A stretch of 64,000 bases of DNA from Mongoliibacter ruber (GCF_003003005.1 NZ_PVTR01000003.1:1-64000), one strand, 5' to 3'. Shown: positions 45,478 to 54,929, numbered from the stretch's first letter. The notes: generated by a model from the sequence alone, not told the origin. A program made the numbers and translations.

Positions 45478-45747
45478 AAGTGCAATATCATAAAAAAATA
45501 AGCTGAAAATAAAAAATCACCTGTATATGAGAGGTTTTTTAAATTGACAGCATCATGGAGCAAATCAAGCATATAAAAAACACCAAGCCCCATTTTAATC
45601 TTTCTCTCAAAAGTTCATTGTGTTGCATATCTAGAAGATACAATTCTCTCTAAAAAGGTTGCTTCAGCTATTGGCCATATTTAATCCACCATTGACAGAA
45701 TTGTAAGAGTCGCCACTCTGATCCCGATAGCTTATACGGGAGCGGGG

Positions 45748-45766
45748 TCTCCTACCTTGTGGGAGA
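45748..45766. repeat. hairpin in decayed intergenic element
   Basis: TCTCCTAC and GTGGGAGA pair over eight positions (one wobble) around a CTT loop. It is part of a GC-richer segment, 45720-45825, which also holds a CCCG...CGGG hairpin at 45723-45740. Confidence 0.55.
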
Positions 45767-45829
45767 TATTTCAACTCCGAAAGCCTGCCGACATGAAGTA
45801 GGCTCCTTTCAGCATGACGCGAACCATGC

Positions 45830-45987
45830 TGTCATTTCCATTCAGTAAATGCCAAATTTTACAAACTCATCATGACAAACTTTTCTAGTTTCCAATGACA
45901 TGATGTGGTAAATAAGAACAAATCCATGACACAAATCTGTCAATCTGACACAAAACTCTTTCAACATCCTATTGGCACATCCATTGT
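45830..45987 (+). promoter_or_regulatory. TGACA/TGTCA array and sigma-54-like core before dnaK
   Basis: Six pentamers occur within 121 bases: TGTCA at 45830 and 45938, TGACA at 45873, 45896, 45927 and 45946. The last three form TGACA-N6-TGTCA-N3-TGACA. TTGGCAC (45972-45978), five bases and TTGT (45984-45987) give GG-N10-GT, one base off the sigma-54 GG-N10-GC core. Predicted transcription start is near 45998. ATCCATT/AATGGAT arms also flank 45979-45997. Regulation of dnaK by these is inference. Confidence 0.5.
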
Positions 45988-46038
45988 CATAATGGATTTG
46001 CATAAGAATTAGTAACTAAAATTTGAAAATATAATATC

Positions 46039-47958
46039 ATGGGAAAAATCATAGGTATAGACTTGGGTACTACCAACTCCTGTGTTGCTGTAATGGAAGG
46101 TAACGAGCCGGTAGTGATCCAAAATTCGGAAGGAAGAAGGACTACGCCATCTATCGTAGCATTCTTGGACAATGGTAACGGAGAAAGAAAAGTAGGTGAT
46201 CCCGCTAAAAGGCAGGCAATTACCAATCCGGCCAATACCATTTCTTCTGTAAAGAGATTTATGGGCAAAAAATTCTCTGAAGTATCTGAAGAGAAAAAAC
46301 ATGCTTCATACAAAGTAGAACAAGGATCCAACGATACCTTGGTCATCAGAATTGGAGACAGATCCTACACCCCACAGGAATTGTCAGCCATGATTCTTCA
46401 AAAAATGAAGAGCACAGCTGAAGACTTTTTGGGTCAGGAAGTAACTGAAGCTGTCATCACAGTACCCGCATACTTCAATGATGCAGAGCGTCAGGCTACA
46501 AAAGAAGCAGGTCAGATTGCAGGTCTTGAAGTAAAAAGAATAATCAACGAACCTACTGCTGCCGCCTTGGCTTACGGCATGGATAAGAAAAACCAGGATA
46601 TGAAAATCGCTGTGTATGACCTTGGTGGTGGTACATTTGACGTGTCTATCTTGGAATTAGGTGATGGTGTATTTGAAGTGAAGTCAACCAACGGTGATGT
46701 TCACCTTGGTGGTGATGACTTTGATCAAGTAATCATCAACTGGTTGGCAGATGAATTCAAATCCGAAGAGCAAATAGACTTGAGACAAGATCCTATGGCC
46801 CTTCAGAGATTAAAAGAAGCTGCCGAGAAAGCAAAAATTGAGTTATCAAGTTCTTCTTCTACAGAAATCAACTTGCCTTATATCACCGCTACTCAGTCAG
46901 GACCAAAGCACTTGGTTAGAAACTTGAGTAGGGCAAAATTTGAGCAACTTTCCGAAAGCTTGGTTAAAAGATCCATGGATCCTTGTATAAAGGCTTTGAA
47001 AGATGCAGGAATGACAGCATCTGATATCGATGAAGTAATCTTGGTAGGTGGTTCTACAAGAATCCCTAAAATCCAAGAAGAGGTTGAGAAATTCTTTGGA
47101 AAGAAACCATCTAAAGGTGTAAACCCTGATGAAGTAGTAGCTATTGGAGCGGCTATCCAAGGGGGTGTGTTGACTGGAGAAGTGAAAGATGTATTGTTGC
47201 TTGATGTGACTCCATTATCTCTAGGAATAGAAACAATGGGCGGCGTGTTCACAAAGCTTATTGAGGCAAATACTACTATTCCTTCTAAAAAATCAGAGGT
47301 GTTCTCTACGGCAGCAGACAATCAGCCGGCTGTAGATATCCATGTATTGCAAGGTGAGAGACCTTTGGCAAAAGACAACAGGTCTATTGGAAGGTTCCAA
47401 TTGAGCGATATTCCACCTGCACAAAGAGGAGTTCCTCAGATCGAAGTGACTTTCGATATTGATGCCAACGGTATTCTTAATGTTTCTGCGAAAGACAAAG
47501 GAACTGGAAAAGAACAAAAAATCAAGATTGAAGCTTCTTCAGGTCTTTCTCAGGATGATATCGAAAGAATGAAGAAAGAAGCAGAAGCAAATGCTGCAGG
47601 AGATAAAGCTGAAAAAGAGAAGATCGAAAAACTCAACTCAGCAGATAGCTTGATTTTCTCTACAGAAAAACAATTGAAAGACTACGGAGACAAACTTTCT
47701 GATGGCAATAAAGCCAACATCAACAGCGCTTTGGAAACTTTGAAGAAAGCCCATGAATCAAAAGACTTGGCAGGTATTGATACCGCTATGGAAGGTCTTA
47801 ACAAAGCATGGGAAGCCGCTTCTCAAGAAATGTACAATGCTGCAGGCGGAGCGGAAGGTGCACAACCTGGCGCTGACGCAAATGCTGGCGGTTCGGCAGA
47901 AGCTGGTGATGGTGTTTCTGACGTAGACTACGAAGAAGTGTCTGAAGACAAAAAATAA
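46039..47958 (+). CDS. dnaK: Hsp70 chaperone DnaK
   Basis: A 639-aa Hsp70 with all hallmarks: [17 protein letters not shown] at the start, [59 protein letters not shown], substrate domain [20 protein letters not shown], and acidic C terminus [12 protein letters not shown] after an Ala/Gly-rich linker. No grpE or dnaJ gene is adjacent. It has a long upstream region with candidate stress elements and its own terminator. Confidence 0.98.
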   Translation: MGKIIGIDLGTTNSCVAVMEGNEPVVIQNSEGRRTTPSIVAFLDNGNGERKVGDPAKRQAITNPANTISSVKRFMGKKFSEVSEEKKHASYKVEQGSNDTLVIRIGDRSYTPQELSAMILQKMKSTAEDFLGQEVTEAVITVPAYFNDAERQATKEAGQIAGLEVKRIINEPTAAALAYGMDKKNQDMKIAVYDLGGGTFDVSILELGDGVFEVKSTNGDVHLGGDDFDQVIINWLADEFKSEEQIDLRQDPMALQRLKEAAEKAKIELSSSSSTEINLPYITATQSGPKHLVRNLSRAKFEQLSESLVKRSMDPCIKALKDAGMTASDIDEVILVGGSTRIPKIQEEVEKFFGKKPSKGVNPDEVVAIGAAIQGGVLTGEVKDVLLLDVTPLSLGIETMGGVFTKLIEANTTIPSKKSEVFSTAADNQPAVDIHVLQGERPLAKDNRSIGRFQLSDIPPAQRGVPQIEVTFDIDANGILNVSAKDKGTGKEQKIKIEASSGLSQDDIERMKKEAEANAAGDKAEKEKIEKLNSADSLIFSTEKQLKDYGDKLSDGNKANINSALETLKKAHESKDLAGIDTAMEGLNKAWEAASQEMYNAAGGAEGAQPGADANAGGSAEAGDGVSDVDYEEVSEDKK

Positions 47959-47973
47959 TTCTTAATAAATCTC

Positions 47974-48016
47974 AAAAAGAGGGCATCTGTATTTGATATG
48001 GATGCCTCTTTTTTTG
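47974..48016 (+). terminator. terminator of dnaK
   Basis: AAAAAGAGGGCATC pairs with GATGCCTCTTTTT (one bulged base) around a 13-base loop and runs into a T tract. Confidence 0.85.
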
Positions 48017-48263
48017 GGAAGCAGGAGACAAGAGTCAACATAATTCTGATTTTTATGGAATTACGATTTACGAAATACGATTTACGAGGCTTTTTTGTGT
48101 TCATTGCAGCAAATCATTTGAAATAGCAATTCATAAAGTTTATCTGTATATGATCTTGTTTGCATGTCTTGCCTTGTTTTCTCGGTCTCAAATCTAAATT
48201 CTGAAATCTACAATCTAAAATTGTCACTCTGGCTCTCGCTTCTAATTTCTAAACGTCTAAAAC
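48017..48263. other. quasi-repeat intergenic gap, no gene
   Basis: The stretch is built of short near-repeats: TACGATTTACGA twice at 14-base spacing (48062-48073 and 48076-48087), then runs of TCT/AAT words such as CTCGGTCTCAAATCTAAATT and TCTCGCTTCTAATTTCTA. No gene, clear promoter or terminator was found. Confidence 0.6.
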
Positions 48264-48638
48264 ATGCAATTGACTCCTGACAATAAACTGAAAAAACTGA
48301 TCATCGTGGGCGACCGTGTTTTGATCAAACTGAGAAAAGCTGATGAAAAAACCTCTTCCGGACTTTACTTGCCACCTGGAGTGCAAGAGAAGGAAAAGGT
48401 ACAGCAAGGCTATATCATCAAAACGGGTCCAGGCTATCCCATACCTTCTCCTGTAGAAGATGATGAACCATGGAAAGAACGTGATGAAAGCATCAAATAT
48501 ATTCCTCTACAAGCCAAAGAAGGAGATTTGGCTATTTTCTTGGTAAATGGTTCATACGAAGTGATGTATGAAGGTGAAAAATACTTTATCGTTCCCCAGC
48601 ATTCTATTTTGATGCTGGAAAGGGAAGAGGAGTTGTAA
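48264..48638 (+). CDS. GroES-family co-chaperonin-like protein, stand-alone
   Basis: A 124-aa protein of the Cpn10 fold: IIVGDRVLIKLRKADEKTSSGLYLPP is the GroES opening with a mobile-loop-like segment, VQQGYIIKTGPGYPIP follows, and EKYFIVPQHSILMLEREEEL ends the protein. It is about 30 residues longer than GroES owing to an insert near residues 58-75 (PSPVEDDEPWKERDESIK), and no groEL gene is adjacent. It may be a specialised co-chaperonin paralog rather than the main GroES. Confidence 0.82.
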   Translation: MQLTPDNKLKKLIIVGDRVLIKLRKADEKTSSGLYLPPGVQEKEKVQQGYIIKTGPGYPIPSPVEDDEPWKERDESIKYIPLQAKEGDLAIFLVNGSYEVMYEGEKYFIVPQHSILMLEREEEL

Positions 48639-48712
48639 GAGGGAGTGAACAATAAGCAGTATGAGAATGATCTGAGATAAGAATAAAATTTATTATTTAA
48701 CTTGTCTTTCCT

Positions 48713-49111
48713 TCAAATATGAAAATAGATATTAATAGAAATAAAATGAATTACAATATTCATGGGGATCAAAACCTTGTTTCTTTTGAATCGATAAATA
48801 AAGAACAGAACCAATACAAATACTATCAAAGAGGAATAGAGCATAATCAATCTATAACTATGACTTACAAACATCCCTGTTTGAAGGGAAAGCTGAACCG
48901 CAATTCCTAAGTAAATAAGAAAATCAATGGTAGGAGAATCAGATGTATTGAAAAACCCTGCAAAAGCCTTAATTGCAAAATATAAGGAGATAATTAGAAG
49001 CCCTATAACTATTGGAAAAATAGAGATAAGCCCAACAGAGTATAAAAAAATTGCCAAAAATGACAAACCGTAGTAGCCAATTGCTACAAATTTTGGATAA
49101 TTCAACTCCAT
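48713..49111 (-). CDS. four-helix membrane protein, unknown
   Basis: A 132-aa hydrophobic protein with about four helices (GYYGLSFLAIFLYSVGLISIF, VIGLLIISLYFAIKAFAGFF, FLIYLGIAVQLSLQTGMF, LIMLYSSLIVFVLVLFFIY) and a final hydrophobic segment. The family is not recognised. ATG start and overall composition are plausible for a gene. No clear operon partner apart from the small frame at 49160 upstream. Confidence 0.55.
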   Translation of the reverse strand: MELNYPKFVAIGYYGLSFLAIFLYSVGLISIFPIVIGLLIISLYFAIKAFAGFFNTSDSPTIDFLIYLGIAVQLSLQTGMFVSHSYRLIMLYSSLIVFVLVLFFIYRFKRNKVLIPMNIVIHFISINIYFHI

Positions 49112-49159
49112 ATTGATTAAAATTTAGATTTTAAATTTTATTATTTTTTTCTAACGAAA

Positions 49160-49408
49160 CTAATCCTCAGTTAATGACAAATAGATACAGTTCACCCATA
49201 TTGCCGCCATACCGCCAGCTGCCAAATCATATACTACAACGGTAGTTTCAAACCAGGTATCTGCATCCTCAAATTGATCATTTACCTTTTGTTCTGCACA
49301 ATCTAAAACGTCACATTCAAATTTGGAATCACAGGCTATCCTTCCATTTTCCAAGTTTACCTTTTGGTGCAGGATACTGCTATACGCCTTTAAAACAGCA
49401 AGCTGCAT
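49160..49408 (-). CDS. small cysteine-containing protein, doubtful
   Basis: A possible 82-aa protein from ATG 49408 (TTG 49411 is an alternative). Sequence CDSKFECDVLDCAEQKVNDQF has three spaced cysteines and is acidic; the C-terminal part (VVVYDLAAGGMAAIWVNCIYL) is hydrophobic. It matches no family I know. It is 49 bases upstream of the membrane gene on the same strand, so an uncharacterised pair is possible. Confidence 0.38.
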   Translation of the reverse strand: MQLAVLKAYSSILHQKVNLENGRIACDSKFECDVLDCAEQKVNDQFEDADTWFETTVVVYDLAAGGMAAIWVNCIYLSLTED

Positions 49409-49543
49409 CAAAAGATATTCTTTTTTTACATCAGTTAAGGCTTAGAACTTTGACAGGAATTTATTGACTGTAGGACACAATTTAACTTTGCATTAAATAT
49501 TATTTAAACCTTCGAATTTTACTTTTTAAATTCTTTCCATTTT

Positions 49544-50512
49544 CTATTTCCCCAACATAGCAAACTCCTTTGCAAAATAGCTCAAGATCACATTGGCTCC
49601 TGCCCTCTTAATGCTGAGCAGAGATTCCAGCATGGCCCTTTCTCCATCCAACCAACCTCTCCCAGCAGAGGCTTTAATCATAGCATATTCTCCACTGACA
49701 TTGTAAGCCGCTATGGGCAGATTGGAATTGTCTTTCAAAAGACGGATAACATCCAAGTAAGCCAATGCAGGTTTGACCATTAAAAAATCAGCTCCTTCTT
49801 CTGTATCCAAATCCGCTTCAATCAAGGCCTCTTGGTAATTGGCAGAGTCCATTTGGTAAGTTTTCTTATCCCCCATTTTCGGAGCCGAATCCAAAGCGTC
49901 TCTGAAAGGACCGTAAAAAGCAGAGGCATATTTTGCTGTGTAAGACATAATTGACACATCTGTAAAGCCATTTTCATCCAAAACACTCCTTATGTAACCA
50001 ACTCTTCCATCCATCATATCCGACGGTCCCAGGATATCTGCTCCTGCCTGGGCTTGAGCCAAAGACATTTTTCCCAAAATCTCCAAAGTCTCATCATTCA
50101 GGATTTTCCCATCTTCTACCAATCCATCGTGTCCATCTGAACTGTAAGGATCCATTGCCACATCGGTCATCACTACAATTTCCGGAAAAGTAGTCTTGAT
50201 TTTATGAATGGCCTGAAGATAAAAAGTCTCAGGATTGTGACTTTCAGTTGCATACTTATCTTTTTTGGATTCGGGATATGCTGGAAAAATATCAAATGCC
50301 ATGATACCAAGATTAGCGCATTCCTCTATTTCTTTCAGCATCAGATCTAGAGAATACCTATAAATCCCAGGCATGGACGCTACTTCTATTTTTTGGTTAA
50401 CGCCATCTATCAAGAACATGGGAAATATAAAGTCTTTAACAGAAAGCCTTGTTTCTTCGACCATATTTCTGATGGCCTGTGATTTTCTGTTTCTTCTTGG
50501 TCTTCTGAACAT
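49544..50512 (-). CDS. hemB: porphobilinogen synthase
   Basis: A 322-aa 5-aminolevulinate dehydratase that makes porphobilinogen. ETRLSVKDFIFPMFLIDG near the start, VMTDVAMDPYSSDGHDG without the zinc cysteine triad (so the magnesium/metal-independent type), SYTAKYASAFYGPFRDA with one active-site lysine and FLMVKPALAYLDV with the Schiff-base lysine. ATG 50512 is preferred over 50542, which would abut the preceding gene. It follows the TlpA-like gene by 29 bases. Confidence 0.95.
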   Translation of the reverse strand: MFRRPRRNRKSQAIRNMVEETRLSVKDFIFPMFLIDGVNQKIEVASMPGIYRYSLDLMLKEIEECANLGIMAFDIFPAYPESKKDKYATESHNPETFYLQAIHKIKTTFPEIVVMTDVAMDPYSSDGHDGLVEDGKILNDETLEILGKMSLAQAQAGADILGPSDMMDGRVGYIRSVLDENGFTDVSIMSYTAKYASAFYGPFRDALDSAPKMGDKKTYQMDSANYQEALIEADLDTEEGADFLMVKPALAYLDVIRLLKDNSNLPIAAYNVSGEYAMIKASAGRGWLDGERAMLESLLSIKRAGANVILSYFAKEFAMLGK

Positions 50513-50541
50513 AATTGAACGATTTTTACGCAAAGTTAACA

Positions 50542-51054
50542 CTATTCAGCTGAAGCATGTTCATTTAGAAACCGCTTAATCTTTTGAATATTTGTTGAAG
50601 ATGCCCCAATAAACACATCAGCTACTTGACCTTCTTTGTCTATCAGAATATGTATAGGAATTGCTCTGCCACCATATTCTTTTTCTAAAGATTTGAGAAG
50701 TTTGATAGCGTCTTGATTGCCAAAACTGGTTTCATAATCAAATTCAAAACTTGGCCTTTTTTTCTGAAATGCCTTGAATGTACTTTCCTGTTCATCAGAA
50801 AATGCCAAGAATCTTACATTTTGACCCTCATATTCTTTGACAATTTTGTTCATTTCAGGTATTTCCTGGATACAAGGCCCACACCAAGTCGCCCAAACAT
50901 TGATGACTGCCACTTCTCCTGGCGCTAATTCTGTCATACCTGAATTTTTCCGAAGAGTTTTATTCACTTCTTCCTTGTAATTGATCAATTCTTTTTCATT
51001 ACCATAAAAAAGAAGGAAGCATAATACCGAAAATGCTGAGATAAAAATTTTCAT
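50542..51054 (-). CDS. TlpA/ResA-like exported thioredoxin
   Basis: A 170-aa protein: signal MKIFISAFSVLCFLLFYG, then a thioredoxin fold with NVWATWCGPCIQEIPEMN (WCGPC active site), FLAFSDEQE and the cis-proline segment RAIPIHILIDKEG. It probably reduces periplasmic disulfides, for instance in cytochrome maturation. ATG 51054 is chosen over an upstream one at 51105 because it directly starts the signal. Upstream of hemB on the same strand. Confidence 0.9.
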   Translation of the reverse strand: MKIFISAFSVLCFLLFYGNEKELINYKEEVNKTLRKNSGMTELAPGEVAVINVWATWCGPCIQEIPEMNKIVKEYEGQNVRFLAFSDEQESTFKAFQKKRPSFEFDYETSFGNQDAIKLLKSLEKEYGGRAIPIHILIDKEGQVADVFIGASSTNIQKIKRFLNEHASAE

Positions 51055-51108
51055 TGTAAATGGATTTAAGACAGTGAAATATATAATCTTTAGTTGAAAG
51101 TACAAAAA

Positions 51109-51130
51109 AAACAGGCCCTACCAAGGCCTG
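51109..51130 (-). terminator. terminator of porin gene
   Basis: Stem CAGGCC / GGCCTG with seven-base loop; the minus strand continues GTTTTTTTT. It lies 39 bases past the porin stop. Confidence 0.88.
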
Positions 51131-51168
51131 CTTTTTACTTTTCAATAGACTAAACTTTATTTTTTTTT

Positions 51169-52383
51169 TTAGAAATTCACTTGAGCTTGCAATCTCAGCA
51201 AACTTCCTTTTTGCCTGTTATCAGGATTGAGTGAATTTTCAAATGTCCTATCTGATATGGTATACATCGCTACCAATTCAAAATTTCTGTTTGGCTGCCA
51301 TTCAATTCCAAGTTCCAATTCATTTACTCTATGGCGCGTAGCATCCAATTCGAATTTTTTCCCTCCTTTATAATAGTGATACCTGGTAAAAGGAATGAAA
51401 ATATCTTTCCCTGTTTGGATAAAATAGTTGGCCAGTACGTATCCACCTCGAAGTGGTGCATCTTTGACTTCATTGGTTTCAGGATCATACTCTGGTCCTC
51501 TTCCCCAGTTGAATTCAGCTTGAATTCCAAAGGGCTGAGGATATACTATCACACTTGGCCCGTACCTGAATTCTTCAAATTCGGTCTGATCAAAGTCAGT
51601 TTGAGGATTTCTGTTGATGACAAATTTTCCTGTATATGCTTGAAATGAAGTTTCTATAAACTGACCGGATGGCAACTCCCAAGGGTAGGAAGCGCGGCTG
51701 ACAACATGGAAGTTTTTGTTTCTTTCCGGAAGGTTGGCAGTTTGTCCATTGTAGAGTCCCAAGCCAAACACTCCGTAGTCTCCGGATCCTTTAAGTCCTG
51801 AAGACACCAAGTAGTTGAATCTTTGTCTGATTTCAGAAGGTGCATAGTAGAAAAACACCCCTAGGTCCCTTTCATTCAAAACAGCCGAGTTTAATCCATC
51901 ATGACGATCAAGTGGAAGTCTGTTCTGACTTGATTGAAGGTTTTCGAAACCAAATGGTACTTTTGACTGACCGATTCTTAACCTGAATTCCTGCTTAGCA
52001 TCTAAGCCCAAATCAAAATAAGCATCTCTTATCTGGGCAAAATTATTTCCTCCAGAAGCCAAATCTGGCTGGATATACATAAAAATACGTTCGTGAATTT
52101 GCCCGGAAAATATCATCCTGATCCTTCTGAAAAAAAATCCTCCACCATCACCACCCCAAGAGCGGTCGCACTGGGCACACTGAAGGTCTGGATTGGTTTC
52201 TAACAAACCATTGTAACGCATCTGGGCATAGCCTCGAAGCTGAATGGTTTCATACCATGGTTTTGTCAACTTTTTGCTACTTGGCGCAGCATTGTTCAGG
52301 GAATCTCTTTCAACGTCCCTTGCAAAAACGTTGGAAAAGGTCACGATCATGAAGATCATGGTCCCTGCGAATATTTTTCGCAT
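51169..52383 (-). CDS. phosphate-selective porin O/P-like outer-membrane protein
   Basis: A 404-aa barrel with signal MRKIFAGTMIFMIVTFSNVFA. It opens TIQLRGYAQMRYNGLLETN and contains FFFRRIRMIFSGQIHERIFMYIQPDLA, RLRIGQSKVPFGFENLQSSQNRLPLDR and ELGIEWQPNRNFELVAMYTISDR, as in the porin O/P family. An extracellular Cys pair CAQCDRSWGGDGGG lies near residue 70. The solute is unknown; no phosphate genes are near. ATG 52383 fits the signal. Confidence 0.86.
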   Translation of the reverse strand: MRKIFAGTMIFMIVTFSNVFARDVERDSLNNAAPSSKKLTKPWYETIQLRGYAQMRYNGLLETNPDLQCAQCDRSWGGDGGGFFFRRIRMIFSGQIHERIFMYIQPDLASGGNNFAQIRDAYFDLGLDAKQEFRLRIGQSKVPFGFENLQSSQNRLPLDRHDGLNSAVLNERDLGVFFYYAPSEIRQRFNYLVSSGLKGSGDYGVFGLGLYNGQTANLPERNKNFHVVSRASYPWELPSGQFIETSFQAYTGKFVINRNPQTDFDQTEFEEFRYGPSVIVYPQPFGIQAEFNWGRGPEYDPETNEVKDAPLRGGYVLANYFIQTGKDIFIPFTRYHYYKGGKKFELDATRHRVNELELGIEWQPNRNFELVAMYTISDRTFENSLNPDNRQKGSLLRLQAQVNF

Positions 52384-52693
52384 CTCAAGAAATAGTTTAA
52401 GTAATTGAATACTTATTGTACAGCGACACAAAGGTGCGACACCAATATTTCTTTATAATGATGCAGATATTATGAATTTGTTAACAGAAAAAAGGGCTTC
52501 ACCTACCGTAATCAACCAATAAGACTCAAAAAAATGCTTTGAATCATAAAAAGAAGGCAATGTCTAAAATAAACCGACATTAAGGCAATGTTAACAAACT
52601 GTCAATGTTAAAAAATGCTTAAAAAATTGTTACCTAACTTTAGATAAAACTGAGCGTTTTTAAATTTTTCTCCAATAAAAAAGACTGATTGAA
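52384..52693. other. AT-rich gap, no gene
   Basis: About 310 bases between the porin start and the HAD gene end. Repeated TGTTAACA/ATGTTAA words occur at 52585-52615 but nothing firm. A porin promoter should lie here; no TTG-N19-TAnnTTTG pair was found. Confidence 0.5.
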
Positions 52694-53350
52694 TCACGAA
52701 GAAACTAAAGAATAAAGCTGTTTAATATTGATCTCATGGTAGTTGTTGATATACAAATCACATGGTGGCAATTCATCTTTAGCATGAGAAGAAAGTACTC
52801 CCACGACTTTCATTCCAGCTCTGATAGCAGCAGTAACTCCTGAAAATGAGTCCTCAAACACAATACAATTCTCTGGGTGCTCCTCTAGGTTTTTGGCTGA
52901 TTGGAGGTATACTTCCGGTTCGGGCTTGTGTTTGGTCACATCCTCACTTGCCAAGATGGATTCCATTTGGTTTTTGAGTCCCAGTGTCCCTACGATGAGA
53001 TCAAGGTTTGCTCTGGGTGCCGAAGTTGCCACTCCTGTCAATAGACCATCTTCTTTTATTTTACCAAAAAAGTCTAAAAACCCGTCGATTGGTTTTACTA
53101 TATCTTTATAAATATCCCTAAACAGACTTTCTTTCTCATCTTCCAATTCCAATAACTCGGCTCCCTCAATTTTTCTGCCCAGAAAATGACTTAAAATGTA
53201 GGAATTGTTTTTACCATACATGTGCAAGGCAAACTCATCTTCAGTTGGAAAAAGGTCTCTTTTGGCAAAAAACTCTTTGAAGGCAATAGAATGAAATGGA
53301 TTGGTATGGCAGATCACTCCGTCCATATCGAAAATGATGGCTTTGGTCAT
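52694..53350 (-). CDS. HAD phosphatase (beta-phosphoglucomutase/PGMB-like)
   Basis: A 218-aa HAD hydrolase: IIFDMDGVICHTNPFHSIAF supplies the nucleophile and acid/base aspartates, VATSAPRANLDLI motif II, TKHKPEPEVYLQSA motif III and CIVFEDSFSGVTAAIRAGMKVVGV motif IV. The helical cap is of the small type. Substrates in this subgroup are sugar phosphates or phosphorylated metabolites; the exact one is open. Confidence 0.88.
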   Translation of the reverse strand: MTKAIIFDMDGVICHTNPFHSIAFKEFFAKRDLFPTEDEFALHMYGKNNSYILSHFLGRKIEGAELLELEDEKESLFRDIYKDIVKPIDGFLDFFGKIKEDGLLTGVATSAPRANLDLIVGTLGLKNQMESILASEDVTKHKPEPEVYLQSAKNLEEHPENCIVFEDSFSGVTAAIRAGMKVVGVLSSHAKDELPPCDLYINNYHEINIKQLYSLVSS

Positions 53351-53465
53351 GGTTTAATAGGCTCTTTGGTTTGGTAAAGCTAACAAAAAAAGAAAACAAG
53401 ACTTGTATTACAGAAAACTATAGTTTTATCAATTTTTGTTACTTTAAATGTTGTGCAGCTTTTTA

Positions 53466-53493
53466 AAAAGCCCTCAATGTTTTGAGGGCTTTT
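53466..53493. terminator. hairpin, probable rocD transcript terminator
   Basis: Arms AAAAGCCCTCAA / TTGAGGGCTTTT with a four-base loop. It is 160 bases past the rocD stop; T-rich sequence follows on both strands. Confidence 0.7.
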
Positions 53494-53525
53494 CTAAGAA
53501 ATATTTACGTTCGCTTTTAATAAAA

Positions 53526-53601
53526 TATGTATATCCGCTTTCATACCAGTAGAATCATAATAGAATTAACCTGTGATTTCGAACCAATATCCTTAAATAT
53601 C
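53526..53601. repeat. dispersed intergenic repeat, copy A
   Basis: Seventy-six bases from TATGTATATCCGC to TTAAATATC are nearly identical to 62597-62675. Two or three bases differ and three (TAA) are absent here. The inner part ACCAGTAGAATC and GAATTAACCTGTG is exact in both. The function is unknown. Confidence 0.88.
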
Positions 53602-53654
53602 TGATATTATTATTTCAATGCATTTCTATAATATTCCAACTGTATTTGCAGAAT

Positions 53655-54929
53655 CTAACGCTCAAACTCCTTCACCACTTTCTCAATGATATCACAGCAT
53701 TCATGCAGTTGATCCTCTGTCATAACCAAAGGCGGTGCAAAGCGGATAATATTGCCATGAGTAGGCTTTGCAAGAAGCCCATTGTCCTTTAAAGCAACAC
53801 ACATGTCCCATGCTGTACTGCTGTCTTGGCTGTCATTGACCACAACAGCGTTGAGCAAACCTTTACCTCTTACCAGTTTTAATATACTGTACTTGTCAAC
53901 AAGTATTTGCATGCGCCCACGGAAAATATCTCCCAGTTTACGTGCATTTTGCGCTAGTTTTTCATCTCTGACTACTTCCAATGCTGTCATGGCGACTTGT
54001 GCACCCAAAGGATTACCTCCAAAAGTCGACCCATGCTGTCCCGGCTTGATGACGTCCATGATGTGGTTATCGGCCAATACTGCTGAAACTGGATAAAATC
54101 CACCTGAAATCGCTTTACCTAAAATCAACATATCTGGTTTGATATAAGTAGCCTGCTTTTCACAGTGACCCTCACAAGTACAGTTACCACAGACTGCCAA
54201 CAGAGACCCTGTCCTGGCTATTCCAGTCTGGATTTCGTCAGCTATGAATAGCACATTATGCTTTTTACAGGTTTCTGATACCTTTCTTATATAGTCATCT
54301 GCAGGAGTATATACTCCAGCTTCACCCTGAATAGGCTCCACCAAGAAAGCCACTACATTTTTATTTTCAAGTGCTTTTTCCAAGGCCTCAATATCGTCGT
54401 ATGCTATCTTTTCAAAACCCGGCGTGTATGGGCCGAAGTTTTTTCTTGCATTTTCATCATTAGAGAAAGAAATCACTGTTGTGGTTCTTCCGTGGAAATT
54501 ATTTTTAGCAACAACAATCACTCCTTCATTTTCAGCGACCCCTTTTTTCTCATAGCCCCACTTACGTGCAATTTTTATGGCCGTTTCTACCCCCTCAGCA
54601 CCTGTATTCATAGGCAAGACTTTTTCAAAGCCGAAGTATTCGGTTATATATTTTTCAAATGGCCCTAGCACATTATTAAAAAAAGCTCTCGAAGTCAGTG
54701 TCAAAGTACCTGCTTGCTCTATCAAGGCATCCTTTATCCTTGGATGACAGTGGCCTTGGTTGACCGCCGAATAGGCAGATAAAAAATCATAGTACTTTTT
54801 ACCTTCTACATCCCAAAGAAAAACGCCCTCTCCTTTGGCCAGTACAACAGGCAGAGGATGGTAATTGTGAGCTCCATACTTGTCTTCCAATTGGATAGCC
54901 TGATCGCTTGAGTTTATTGTTTCCATCAT
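53655..54929 (-). CDS. rocD: ornithine aminotransferase
   Basis: A 424-aa class-III PLP transaminase: [79 protein letters not shown] and the PLP lysine K272 in ILGKAISGG. It converts ornithine plus 2-oxoglutarate to glutamate semialdehyde and glutamate. Residues 247-256 form a Cys/His cluster ([10 protein letters not shown]) inserted before the lysine loop. pruA, the next enzyme, is 4 kb away on the same strand. Confidence 0.93.
   Translation of the reverse strand: MMETINSSDQAIQLEDKYGAHNYHPLPVVLAKGEGVFLWDVEGKKYYDFLSAYSAVNQGHCHPRIKDALIEQAGTLTLTSRAFFNNVLGPFEKYITEYFGFEKVLPMNTGAEGVETAIKIARKWGYEKKGVAENEGVIVVAKNNFHGRTTTVISFSNDENARKNFGPYTPGFEKIAYDDIEALEKALENKNVVAFLVEPIQGEAGVYTPADDYIRKVSETCKKHNVLFIADEIQTGIARTGSLLAVCGNCTCEGHCEKQATYIKPDMLILGKAISGGFYPVSAVLADNHIMDVIKPGQHGSTFGGNPLGAQVAMTALEVVRDEKLAQNARKLGDIFRGRMQILVDKYSILKLVRGKGLLNAVVVNDSQDSSTAWDMCVALKDNGLLAKPTHGNIIRFAPPLVMTEDQLHECCDIIEKVVKEFER

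Larger units (their letters stand above)
45478..46038. other. dnaK upstream region: decayed repeat plus regulatory array
   Basis: A gap of 561 bases with no gene. At 45710-45825 is a GC-richer piece with hairpins, resembling the degenerate palindromic intergenic elements of many Bacteroidota (the resemblance is from memory). From 45830 to 45987 lie repeated TGACA/TGTCA pentamers and a sigma-54-like core just before dnaK. Confidence 0.6.
53351..53654. other. gap with terminator and dispersed repeat, no gene
   Basis: About 304 bases between two minus-strand genes. It holds a hairpin at 53466-53493 and copy A of a dispersed repeat at 53526-53601. Confidence 0.7.

Noticed and set aside
45478-46038. 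CIRCE/HrcA operator before dnaK
   Set aside because: No TTAGCACTC-N9-GAGTGCTAA-like sequence was found; the local palindromes have different wording.
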